From assembly GCA_027577595.1 (NCBI GenBank), contig JANBRJ010000045.1, positions 1-64,000 on the forward strand: a stretch of DNA of 64,000 nucleotides. Direction: 5' to 3'. The position numbers were made by a program, and so were the translations under genes. Shown here one piece after another: positions 1-9,251 of the stretch. The notes under the pieces were generated by a model, which was not told where the DNA came from, did not search any database, and saw only the letters and a list, made by a program, of their open reading frames with translations. Each line of letters starts with the position of its first letter. Position 1 is the first letter of the stretch. The DNA comes from Coemansia sp. RSA 487. Taxonomy: Eukaryota; Kickxellomycota; Kickxellomycetes; Kickxellales; Kickxellaceae.

Positions 1-607
1 ACTATGTCCGGTTAAAGGGTAGCTTGCGCCGACCTTATGGCTATATGAATTAAATCATGACTAAATGCATTTACGAAGCCTGTAAACCCGTCGTTCTTTG
101 ATACACCACGATGGCTGTTTTTCTCAACTCCGCCTCACCAATCTTGGTTCGTGGCCAGTGGGAAACCCCGTCAGCCACACCACTTATCCTCATTTGTTCC
201 TTTTTCATCAGCTGTTGCCGTAGTCCAGATCAGATCCGCGAGCTATCTTTCGTGTTTATTTACACTTTGATACAACCAGTTACATGACCAGCTCAGTTGG
301 TTGGTCTGATCAATGGTCCTGCTTGATCACTATGGTTCAGTCAGCTGGCGGTCCCACACAAAATACCCCTTTTTCGCAACTTTAGAATCTATTGGCCAGT
401 TAGAGACCATTAAGCGCTTTTCTAGCACTATACCACCATTGAAGAATGTTTAAACCTCCTAACTGCTTGTTAATCCTTTTGAAACATTTGCTTTGCTTTG
501 CTTTGTTCCCAACCCTCGTAATCATCTTTGAAACAATAGTCTTTACTTTCTTATTTGCTTCTAAACACTTTCAGACCTGTGGCCCAAGGAAGATAAAAAA
601 AAAGGTA
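1..607. other. 5' flank of the DIS3L1-like gene
   Basis: No gene is recognised here. The open frame of the following gene extends back to an ATG at 446. The 54 extra residues are hydrophobic, come from pyrimidine-rich DNA and match nothing in the family, so 446-607 is best read as 5' untranslated sequence. Confidence 0.5.
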
Positions 608-3600
608 ATGACCCGAAGCCAAGTGGTATCCGATGACAACGTAGCGATGCGCTCGGAGAACGTGGTTGCATTCAGACGCAATAAGCGACAGGGTATGACA
701 ATGAGCGTTGTGGAAAGATACGTACGACACGGAATACCATGTGCCCTTTCCTCGTGCACTCGGTGTGCACAGAACCAAGAGCTGCAATGCCGGGGTGTCC
801 CGCTACTCAACGCCCAAACATCACGCATATTGATCCCTGACGTCAGCGTTGTCAGTCGCTTCATTGAGCTCCTTGAGACCAACCTGTCCGGAGATCTAAA
901 TAACCTTGTGTTTTGCCAAACCGTCCTTGATGCGCTGGACCGCAGAAACCGTACACGCACCATCCGCAATGTCCGTAAAATCACCGCTGACCCGCGCCGC
1001 TCCTCAGTCGTCTTTGCAAATGAGGTGTTTGCTGAAACGTCGTTGTTTGCTGAAGGACCATTGTCCCGGCCGTCCGGCGAGTCTGCGGTGGAACGCGATT
1101 TATGTGCAGTGCTACGTACTGCAAACTGGTACGCTCGCCACACCCTTGGTTGCGATGCCCCAAAAAACCCACCTCCTCGTGTGCTTATTCTAACATCAAA
1201 AGACAGCCATGCTGAAATATACAGGGCTGGTAAAGTGAAGCCTGGCGTAGAGGTCTGGCGACTGAATGGCTTTGTAACGCAAGTCTGCCCACAGCTTCAG
1301 GAGCATTTTAACGAGATCAAAGATGCCACCGAGGGCGCCGACATGGACATTACCGATATGACGCCCTTGGAGTACGCTCGCCAGCGGATAAAGGCAAAGT
1401 CAGATAATGGGTACCCGGACTACTGGGCGCTGGGCGATGTCGAGGACGGGTTGCGAGCAGGGACACTTATCCGAGGTAAGATCCGCATGACGCGGGCTGG
1501 GCCAGCAGCAGCGGTGGCTGGCACGATACAGGGTTCGAAGCAGCAGCCCCAGGGCATCATTGAACGCAATGGCGGATTGCCAAGTATTGTGGTTTCGGGT
1601 CGCATGGCGCTTAACCGCGCGTGTCCAGGAGACACAATCGTTGTTCGCATACTGACAGACAGCGAGACCGCTGGCGATGCCGCAAATGAAGAAGCAGCGA
1701 TTGGCGATATTGAGGGCGGCGACACGGCGGGCTCAGACGAGGACGAGGACAGCGCAGTGGACCAGATCGACGCTGGCGAGGAAACCGCTGCAAACAACGA
1801 GACTCATCGCCATGTGCGTGGGGCAGTTGTGTACGTGGCCGAGCGCAAGTGGCGGCCGTTTGTGGCCACACTGCAGGTCGATGAAGCCGGTGGCGGTAGC
1901 AAGCATCTTGCGGTGCCAGTGGACGCCAATGTGCCCAAGATTCGCATCCATTACATGGACACTGCCGCCATCGCGGACCGATACTTTGTGGTGGCCATTG
2001 ATGGCTGGGCGACGGACTCGCAGTATCCGCACGGCCACTTTATGCGCGCCCTAGGACGTATCGGCGACCTGGACGCCGAGATCGACACAATTCTTGTTGA
2101 GCGGCAGATAGCTGTGTCGCAGGCAGCGCTTGGGTTCTCTGAGGCAAGTCTTCGGGAAATGCCAGTTGACTCTGCAGCGAATCCGTGGACCCCTAGCCCC
2201 AAGGAAATCGAAAGTCGCAGGGATTTGCGCGACACCCTGATCTTTAGCATTGATCCGCAAGGAAGCCAGGATATTGACGATGCTGTTTCTATGCGTAGCA
2301 CCAGCGACGGAGGCTTTGAACTTGGCGTGCATATCGCCGACGTCACGCGGTTTGTAGCCCCCGAGATGGCGACCGATACCGAGGCACAGGCGCGCGGCAC
2401 GACCGTGTACCTGGCGGACCGCCGGTTCAACATGATCCCCGAGATCCTGAGCGAACAAATTTGCTCGCTGCGCGGGAACAGGGACCGTTTTGCTGTGTCG
2501 GTTGTCTGGACCCTCGACCAAAGCTACAACGTCGAGTCCGTGTGGTTTGGACGCACGGTGATACGTTCAGCGTGCGAAATGTACTACGAGCAGGCGCAAG
2601 ATCTCTTGGATGGAAAGACAGGCGTTGCGGGTATTGATCCAGCGATGGAGGAAGTGTTCCGTAAGAGCATTGTGGCCCTAGCCAAGGCTATGCGTGTCTT
2701 GCGTGAGCGGCGGCATAAGAACGGTGCATTGGAGCTTGCAAGCACCGAAGTCAAATTCGAGTTCCATAAGCAGACCAAAGCGGTTGCGGAGGTGCGGCCA
2801 AAGAAGAGTCTGGAGATCCACCGTGTCATTGAGGAAGCCATGGTGTTTGCCAACGCAGCAGTGGCGCAACGGATCCACCAACATATTCCTAGTGCGGCGC
2901 TGCTGCGGCGCCATAGAAGCCCGACCAGAGACAGGTTTGAGAAACTGATCAAAGCGGCTGGTACCAAAGGGTTCAGCATTGACTGCTCGTCCAATGCAGC
3001 GTTGGCAGAGTCGCTGCGCAAGGTTGCGCAATCCGCCAGCCAGAGCGACCCAGATCTGCTGTTTCTTGCGAAGTCAATGGCTACGCTGGCGATGCAGGAA
3101 GCAGACTACTTTGCAACCGGCGATTGCGGCGACCCGGCAGAGTTTGTGCACTACGGGTTGGCCCTGGACTACTACACACACTTTACATCGCCAATCCGCA
3201 GATACGCCGACATTGTCGTCCATAGACAGCTACTTGCCACACTAGCCGAAGGAGATATAATCAATGCTAACACAGCTGTGTCTCAGCAGCGGCTGCCAGT
3301 CGAGTCGCGCCAGTGGGTCGGGGACGTTGCAGCACGGCTGAACGAGCGCAATAGACAGTCGAAGCTCGCGCAGCGCGAGTCAACCGAACTTTTCCAGAGC
3401 CGGTTCATTGCACAGCAGACGCAGCACGGGCAGAAGCCGCTTGTGGCCGACGGAGTGATAGCCGAGGTGCGCACCAACGGATTAATCGTATACGTGCCGC
3501 GGTTCGGGCTGCGTGGTCCCGTGCATTTGCGCGACAAGACGACGGGAAAAGTCCAAATGCCTCTGTCAACGTTGTCGGGGAAGCTGAGCGACGTGGACAA

Positions 3601-4141
3601 GATCATCGAGGGGTGCTCGGAATTTACCACTGATACCGATCGGCTTTCGATTCGTCTGCCGATCAACGTGCCGGCTTTCCATTTGGGCAATCAGCAGCTG
3701 ACATTTGCGGTCTTTGATCACGTCAAAGTGATGTTGCGTGTGCTGGAGACCAGGCGTAGGCGAGCACCTGTCTACTTGACGCTTGTCAGCCAAGCAAGGA
3801 CAGCCACTGTAGGTGGTGCTAAAGCGTACAGGTCGAGTTTACCATCGCTTGAAAAGGCGTTCCGTGTTTCGGCTGCAAACCCTGTTCTGCTTGGCAAAAG
3901 CGGAATTAGTCGTTCAGGCGAGACGGTGGTACAGAGCAAGGAACTAGAGAAATCAGCTCTGGCTGAGGATGCAGCACTGGACACTGCTGTTGGCAAAGGC
4001 GGCACAAGCAAAAGCAAGAACAAGTACGCTGCGGCATACAAGGTGCTCGAGAAGTTTAGCGAGATGTCGCTGCTTGAAACACGCAGCGAGTCACAGCGAC
4101 TCGGAGGATGCACAAGAGCGACAGCAGGGCATTCGACGTGA
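608..4141 (+). CDS. DIS3L: DIS3L1-like exosome 3'-5' exoribonuclease (RNase II/RNB family)
   Basis: An RNA exosome nuclease of 1177 residues. Seen in order: an N-terminal CR3-like Cys cluster (C45, C50, C53), a PIN-like domain to about 250, two cold-shock domains, an RNB domain from about 535 with the acidic cluster D549PQGSQDIDDA, and a C-terminal S1 domain from about 945. Many blocks match animal DIS3L1 better than DIS3/Rrp44, among them LGRIGDL, FGRT.IRSA, LLDG, STELFQ and the tail LLE near the end. Of the PIN acids, D78 is kept, but the position of human DIS3 E97 is Ala (A109) and the late Asp motif is not preserved, as in DIS3L1. RNB catalytic acids are intact. By family knowledge DIS3L1 acts with the cytoplasmic exosome in mRNA decay. 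The start is the ATG at 608, which fits the DIS3L1 N-terminus. The alternative is a divergent Rrp44. Confidence 0.9.
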   Translation: MTRSQVVSDDNVAMRSENVVAFRRNKRQGMTMSVVERYVRHGIPCALSSCTRCAQNQELQCRGVPLLNAQTSRILIPDVSVVSRFIELLETNLSGDLNNLVFCQTVLDALDRRNRTRTIRNVRKITADPRRSSVVFANEVFAETSLFAEGPLSRPSGESAVERDLCAVLRTANWYARHTLGCDAPKNPPPRVLILTSKDSHAEIYRAGKVKPGVEVWRLNGFVTQVCPQLQEHFNEIKDATEGADMDITDMTPLEYARQRIKAKSDNGYPDYWALGDVEDGLRAGTLIRGKIRMTRAGPAAAVAGTIQGSKQQPQGIIERNGGLPSIVVSGRMALNRACPGDTIVVRILTDSETAGDAANEEAAIGDIEGGDTAGSDEDEDSAVDQIDAGEETAANNETHRHVRGAVVYVAERKWRPFVATLQVDEAGGGSKHLAVPVDANVPKIRIHYMDTAAIADRYFVVAIDGWATDSQYPHGHFMRALGRIGDLDAEIDTILVERQIAVSQAALGFSEASLREMPVDSAANPWTPSPKEIESRRDLRDTLIFSIDPQGSQDIDDAVSMRSTSDGGFELGVHIADVTRFVAPEMATDTEAQARGTTVYLADRRFNMIPEILSEQICSLRGNRDRFAVSVVWTLDQSYNVESVWFGRTVIRSACEMYYEQAQDLLDGKTGVAGIDPAMEEVFRKSIVALAKAMRVLRERRHKNGALELASTEVKFEFHKQTKAVAEVRPKKSLEIHRVIEEAMVFANAAVAQRIHQHIPSAALLRRHRSPTRDRFEKLIKAAGTKGFSIDCSSNAALAESLRKVAQSASQSDPDLLFLAKSMATLAMQEADYFATGDCGDPAEFVHYGLALDYYTHFTSPIRRYADIVVHRQLLATLAEGDIINANTAVSQQRLPVESRQWVGDVAARLNERNRQSKLAQRESTELFQSRFIAQQTQHGQKPLVADGVIAEVRTNGLIVYVPRFGLRGPVHLRDKTTGKVQMPLSTLSGKLSDVDKIIEGCSEFTTDTDRLSIRLPINVPAFHLGNQQLTFAVFDHVKVMLRVLETRRRRAPVYLTLVSQARTATVGGAKAYRSSLPSLEKAFRVSAANPVLLGKSGISRSGETVVQSKELEKSALAEDAALDTAVGKGGTSKSKNKYAAAYKVLEKFSEMSLLETRSESQRLGGCTRATAGHST

Positions 4142-4918
4142 CGGCTCGAGGAGAGAGCAAAGTCCCTGGATGGTCATGTGGGTCCACACGATATTATTGT
4201 CAAGAAACAAGAGGGTCATGTGATGCTGGTAATCCTTTCACTCTTTGCTTCTGCGCACTGGGCATGCCTGCAAGGCACGGCGACAGGACCATCCATATCT
4301 CATCCCATCCCTGACAAAAGTCCCACTAATTCCATTTCCTGGCATGCACAGTACTGCCTTTTCTGCTCCTTGCGAGAACCCTGTCAATGTGGGAACTGTT
4401 CGAAAGAAGGGATTTGTCCATTCTCCTTTCTTGTCTTCCATTCTTTCCGCTTAATTCCTAGCTTGTTTTTAGAAAAATATATAGCTGACATTCTTTTTCT
4501 TTTATTACGTTAACGCACCACAGCCTGTTTAATCATTCACACAAGTTTCTGGAAGCATTGTAGAAAATACGTCACACTTCTTGCGAACAGGAGGAAAGCA
4601 ACTTGGCAAATAGTTTCATTCCTAACGGCTTGTCTGAAAATTGAGATTGAAAGCAGCCAGAGAATATAAAAGCACAGACAAAACCTGCATTTGTGCTCTG
4701 GATCTACATCAGTGGCTCAGCCTTGTGGAACAAAAAATTGTTAAACTTTCTACCATCGTTTCTCTTGGCAAACTTTTGCCTTTAGTCGTTTTTTTTTTCC
4801 AAAACATTCCAGGGTAAAAAAAAAAACAGTTCCACTTCCGTCGTGTTGGATTTCTTTTTCTTTTTCATTCTTTTAACATTTATTATCTGTTTTCTTTTTT
4901 TTTTTTTTCTCTCTTCAA
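4142..4918. other. Spacer with INSIG promoter
   Basis: No coding sequence is recognised. A TATAAA lies at 4665-4670, about 250 bases before the INSIG start, and a dense pyrimidine/T tract (about 4850-4917) runs up to the ATG. Confidence 0.5.
4665..4670 (+). promoter_or_regulatory. TATA box candidate for INSIG
   Basis: TATAAA in the context GAATATAAAAGCA, 249 bases upstream of the INSIG ATG. Position and context fit a TATA element; transcript start is unknown. Confidence 0.35.
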
Positions 4919-6196
4919 ATGGGGTCGAAGGATGGGTACTATTCGCAGACCAGCGTACACAGCGACAGCGATGACAGCGGCGAGCTCTGGATCACACCCA
5001 AGGTGCCGTCCCGCGTGTCAACGCACATAGAGAAGCCGCGAAGCAACACTCTGCCAACACAAATCCCGCCACTGGAGCTCAGACAGATCCGGTCGGCCAC
5101 AGAAGCAGCTACCACAATGGGCAACAGCGACATGCAGCTGAGACGCCAACTCACGGCGCAGCCAAGCCCGGCAGCAACCCATTCCCGACGACACAACGGG
5201 GCGATGCATCGGAGTAACAGCGGAAGCGACCGCAGGTTGTCATTGGCGGTCGACAAACTCACACGCTTGCAGATGGTAGCTTGGTATGCGCCGCGTATCC
5301 TGTTTCTGTTTTTTGTCGGATGGTCGTGTTCTATCGGCGTCCAGCTGATCCATGCGCAGCAGCGGTCTCTGGACGCAACAATAGGCCCTGCTGCGATCCG
5401 CCCTTTTGTGCAATCACCCGCCTCTGCCACCAAGTACGCTGATACGAGCCTTGGACGCACGAGTCTGTCCACGGATGTTGGTGGTGGTGCCTACGACTCC
5501 GGCGACTTTGGAGACAGCGATGTCGATAGCGACAGCGATACCGACGCACACTATCGCAATGAGCGGGATGGTGCCAGCAGCGATAGAGGCCGCAAGACAG
5601 CAGGCAGCGGAAAGCGGACCATGTCGCGACAAGGCAGCAGCGGACTAAGCAGAGACCTGATTGGGCGGGTGCTGGAGCATGCGTCGTGGAGCGATGGGAT
5701 CAGCGGCGCAATGGGTATTGCTGTCGGGCTTGCGTACCCGTATCTGGACTGGAAGTGGCAAAGCTACCTGGCGCACAAGGTCGAATGGAACGACGTTCTA
5801 CGGTGTGCGGGTGGGTTCCTTGGCATCAACTACGCGGCATTGAAGCTGCCGTTCGAGTCGGCAAACCAGTCGTCGCTGATCATGGTGATCATCTCGCTGG
5901 GGCTGTGGACTGTCTGCGACGGAACGCTCCACGGACTGCTGCTCTCCACCAGCACGTCGCTGATGGCCACTTGGCTGCTGCATATGCATGCGCTGTCCAA
6001 CTACGCGAGCTTTACGCAGGACGACTACCAGGGCCTGCTGTCGTACTTGCCCAGCGTGCTGTTCACGTATTGCGTGATGGTCGGGAGCATTGGCCGGAGG
6101 CTGGGCCACCATCCGCTGTGGAAAAGGTACCGCCACCAACACTTTAAGCACTTGCAAGAAAAGAGCTCATCCCCCTCCTATACTAGAAACCACTAG
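4919..6196 (+). CDS. INSIG family ER membrane protein
   Basis: 425 residues. Residues 1-115 are Ser/Thr/Arg-rich and probably disordered. A first membrane segment (about 121-146, RILFLFFVGW) corresponds to INSIG TM1. About 110 Ser/Asp/Gly-rich residues follow where animal INSIGs have only a short loop. The remaining INSIG core (about 255-400) carries the family signature: GLAYPYLD, EWNDVLRC.GGFLGINYAA.K, then SLGLWT.D, and a last helix ending in GSIGRRL. INSIGs reside in the ER. In animals they retain SCAP-SREBP and promote HMG-CoA reductase control, and in fission yeast they act on HMG-CoA reductase. It lies upstream of, and in line with, fatty acid synthase. The ATG at 4919 follows a T tract and gives a complete domain. 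Identification is strong; whether it acts through SREBP or HMG-CoA reductase cannot be read here. Confidence 0.9.
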   Translation: MGSKDGYYSQTSVHSDSDDSGELWITPKVPSRVSTHIEKPRSNTLPTQIPPLELRQIRSATEAATTMGNSDMQLRRQLTAQPSPAATHSRRHNGAMHRSNSGSDRRLSLAVDKLTRLQMVAWYAPRILFLFFVGWSCSIGVQLIHAQQRSLDATIGPAAIRPFVQSPASATKYADTSLGRTSLSTDVGGGAYDSGDFGDSDVDSDSDTDAHYRNERDGASSDRGRKTAGSGKRTMSRQGSSGLSRDLIGRVLEHASWSDGISGAMGIAVGLAYPYLDWKWQSYLAHKVEWNDVLRCAGGFLGINYAALKLPFESANQSSLIMVIISLGLWTVCDGTLHGLLLSTSTSLMATWLLHMHALSNYASFTQDDYQGLLSYLPSVLFTYCVMVGSIGRRLGHHPLWKRYRHQHFKHLQEKSSSPSYTRNH

Positions 6197-6497
6197 CCCA
6201 ATGGACTGGCCTGGTGCTAAGAGGGGACTCTTCCTTTTCTCGTATCATATATTATCCACGACTATCATTCATATTTCACTGTGCATAATATAAAAGTAAT
6301 AACGCATCTGCCAACCCCACCAACTTTTAACAAAAGGGTGCATTTCTTAAGAGAATCTTTTTTCATGGCCCAACATTTTGCACTGCAGCATACCCACAAG
6401 TATATGACACGAGAAACCACGCCAACGATTGGTATAAATTGATAATCACTTGGAGCCCTTTTTCAAACAAAATAAAGGGGTTTCCTTAACGCTAAAG

Positions 6498-6525
6498 TCT
6501 CCCAAGCTCGATTGAGCTTAGGAGA
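6498..6525. repeat. Hairpin-forming inverted repeat
   Basis: Arms TCTCCCAAGCTC and GAGCTTAGGAGA pair at 11 of 12 positions (one C-A mismatch) around a GATT loop. It lies 300 bases downstream of the INSIG stop. There is no run of T directly after it. Confidence 0.5.
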
Positions 6526-7948
6526 GACAGACCCCGATTTTAATAAAAGCACAGCACGGACATGGAGGCTCTTTCTGGGGCTTCTTATGATGTTGTCTGC
6601 CGTCAAGATCTCGGAGACTAAAACTTCCAGGACCCGATTGGGTGTGTTGGCATTTTGCACATGCTGGCTCTTTTCTCCTTGAGAATATCCTTCATTGTGG
6701 AGACTTGTCTTTCATGGCACATGCTCCGTTGCTGCGAGCACAATAATCGGGTCCATATTCCATTTTAACTATCAAGAGAACCCCAGAACAGTTTTTTCTT
6801 TTGTGTTGTTGCTGCTCTGGTATGATTTGGTGTGAGCTCAAAGCTGCCTTTACTTTTATTTCTTTGGCACGCTAGTCAAACAGTAAGCAAGTAAGCACCA
6901 AGAAGGCAGGCAAGCAGGCAGGCACTGAAAAAAAAGAAAAGTAACCGTCACAAACGGCAGATCAAAAAATCTAATTTCCCTACTTTTTTTTCTTGCCCCA
7001 ACGATGAGGTTGAAAAACGAAATGGTGGTGGAAGATTACGATTGGCGCGATAAGGAAATACGAAGACCAGCTTTATCCACGATTGTGCCAGCATATAGCA
7101 TTTTTCAGTATCTGCAAGACAAAAAAGTTGTGTGTGACTTTTTCTTTTGAAGATCAGAGCAGTGAAGTGAAGTGAGAAGACGATAAAAAACCCAATTGAT
7201 TGGATAGTAAACTTCCAGCTGCACGTAATTTTTTGTTCAAATTTATAATAAACAACTTATACGGACGTGCGATCCGCCTAGAATGAAAAAAGATAACAGG
7301 TTATTTTGCACACGAATCGGCCAGCCATTGTCTTATATTTGCCCTTTTATGATGTTACGGCCGTCTCGCGTAAGAGAGCAAGCGATCCCACTCCACATAC
7401 GTGGAGAAATAAAAATGTTGGTTCAGAAAGAATGAAAAATGTCCTTTTAGGCGCACAACGCTTTGGCATGGAAAAAGGGAGGGTGATGAGGATCCGCCGC
7501 AATTGGAGGAAAAGTAGATATCAGTGAAGTGAAGAATAGAGATGAAAGGTGTAGGTTTTCTGTTGCATCAATGAGAACAATGGCAAAGCGCGCATTTACC
7601 CAACACAAGCGTTCCTTTGCAAAAAAAACAGGCTAGCGATGTTCATCGACATTGGTTTTGTTGGCAGCCAGTCTTTCTTTCCTTTCCCTTTCTTTTTCCA
7701 ACACACATTTTCTACCTTACTTGTCTAGAGCCATTTTTCTCTACTTTATACCGGCGTTTTTTTTCTAACAGTCGTTGTTCGAAAAGCGATCCAAGAGAAA
7801 ACAACTCTAAAAAGGTACCTTGATTAGCGACAGGCCAAAAAGAGCCACGAGTTTGGGTATCCTCTGGGAATATCAAGCGCGTAAAAGCCGTTTTTAATCC
7901 TTTCACATGCTAAAGGCTATATATCCTCAATACTTCAAGGAAGCACAA

Positions 7949-8017
7949 GGCATGTGCCGCTCACTCCTTTTTTGGACCCTCCTCCCTCCTCCGGCATGTG
8001 CCTCTTACTCTTTTAAA
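7949..8017. repeat. Imperfect direct repeat around GGCATGTGCC
   Basis: Two copies of about 25 bases begin at 7949 and 7993. Each starts GGCATGTGCC and continues CTCACTC/CTTACTC and a T run. CATGTG is an E-box core of the kind bound by bHLH factors. Confidence 0.45.
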
Positions 8018-8877
8018 GTCAACAAGCAAAAGAGGCTACTTGTTGAATTCTATCTCGAACGATTAAACCTTAGCTAATACAGTGCAAAATGTGGATATGA
8101 AGCGGTCCCGACCTTTTTTTGATCTCTCTGTTTTGCTATTAATTTGTAGGCACACGAATATTAAAAATAAGGTGCCTGGACCTATTCAATTTCAGAAACC
8201 CTCTTATAATCACTGCGTAGAGCTTCTTGTTTTGCATCCAAGAAGAATCGTAGCAAGAGGAAAAAAAAACCCCTTTTGGCACTAGGAGTATTACAAGTTC
8301 TTTTTGTTGTATTATTCTATTTTGTGCATTACCGTTTCACTCGATCTTTTTTCGTCTGTTTGATCTGGGTAAGTTTATAGCTATTTTCCGACTTGGCTGT
8401 TGCTAGTGCAAGTACGATTTTTTGCGCGAAGCAAAAGGACCCACCGCTTTGTTTTGTTTCTGTGAGTGTTGTGTTCCGTCGATTCTTGCTGATTGGTTTG
8501 TCTGGGGTTGGCTGTTTGCTACTGCTACTGCCTTTGGTCTGCCGCTATGCGGCTTGTGTGGCAGACAGCCCAGCCAACCGTAGAGCGGGAGAAGTAGGAG
8601 ATCCGAAGACAGCCAATGCTATTACACAAAACATTTCTGTTTCAAAGTCATCCCTTTGGCTCTAGTAAGAAGAGCATCCGTAACCTCCTCTCCCTCCTAT
8701 CCTTCCAGCCCCAACACAAAGATTGCAAGTTGGGAAAGGAGGATCGGCCCCCCCCCTGCTGGTTCTCTCGCCACAGCTGGTCAGGTGAAGCAATAAAATT
8801 TTTTTTGCTCTTTGCGAGTGGGCAGGCAGGGGGCGCTTGGTTTACTTCTGTGGCAGCAGCACCATTGCCCTCTAAAG

Positions 8878-8953
8878 CTAGCCAACAAAAAAGGCCCAAG
8901 TCTAATGGGGAAAAAAGGCCCCGTGTTGGCTAGACTTTGTTGGCTGGAGCCAA
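8878..8953. promoter_or_regulatory. Inverted GCCAA/TTGGC motif cluster upstream of FAS
   Basis: CTAGCCAACA (8878-8887) is perfectly complementary to TGTTGGCTAG (8924-8933). TTGGCTGGAGCCAA (8940-8953) follows as a second palindrome with a two-base centre. That gives four GCCAA half-sites 300-375 bases before the FAS start. A binding role is inferred from symmetry and position only. Confidence 0.35.
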
Positions 8954-9251
8954 AGCGCTGCGATTCTGCCACGTTTGCTATTTCCCACTTCCTTTTGTTT
9001 AGTTTGTGACTGCAGGAACCTCCAACAAAACACAAAACCAACAACCCAAACTAATTGCTTTCTTGTATCTTCATTTCTCTCCGTCTGTTATTTATATTAT
9101 TTTATAGCTATCTTTAAGCGCATTACATACAGCTAAGCAACAGTAGTAGCAGCAAACACACACAAAACTTTTTCTGCCATCAACACTTGCAAGTCGATCT
9201 GCTAGACACTCGCGTTCATAAGCAATTTTATTCTCCACGATACAGCACACC

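Larger units (their letters stand above)
6197..9251. other. 3-kb spacer upstream of fatty acid synthase
   Basis: No gene recognised. Open frames are short and compositionally random. The spacer holds a strong hairpin (6498-6525), four GCATGTGC/GCACATGC motifs (6657, 6716, 7950, 7994), an SRE-like inverted repeat (7385-7406) and an inverted GCCAA cluster (8878-8953). The unusual length suggests an extended FAS regulatory region or an unannotated noncoding transcript. Confidence 0.5.

Noticed and set aside
446-607. N-terminal membrane segment on the DIS3L1-like protein
   Set aside because: The hydrophobic residues come from a pyrimidine-rich leader; family similarity starts only after the ATG at 608.
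8393-8665. A 90-codon frame with a hydrophobic stretch upstream of FAS
   Set aside because: No start context or homology. The hydrophobicity follows from T-rich DNA.
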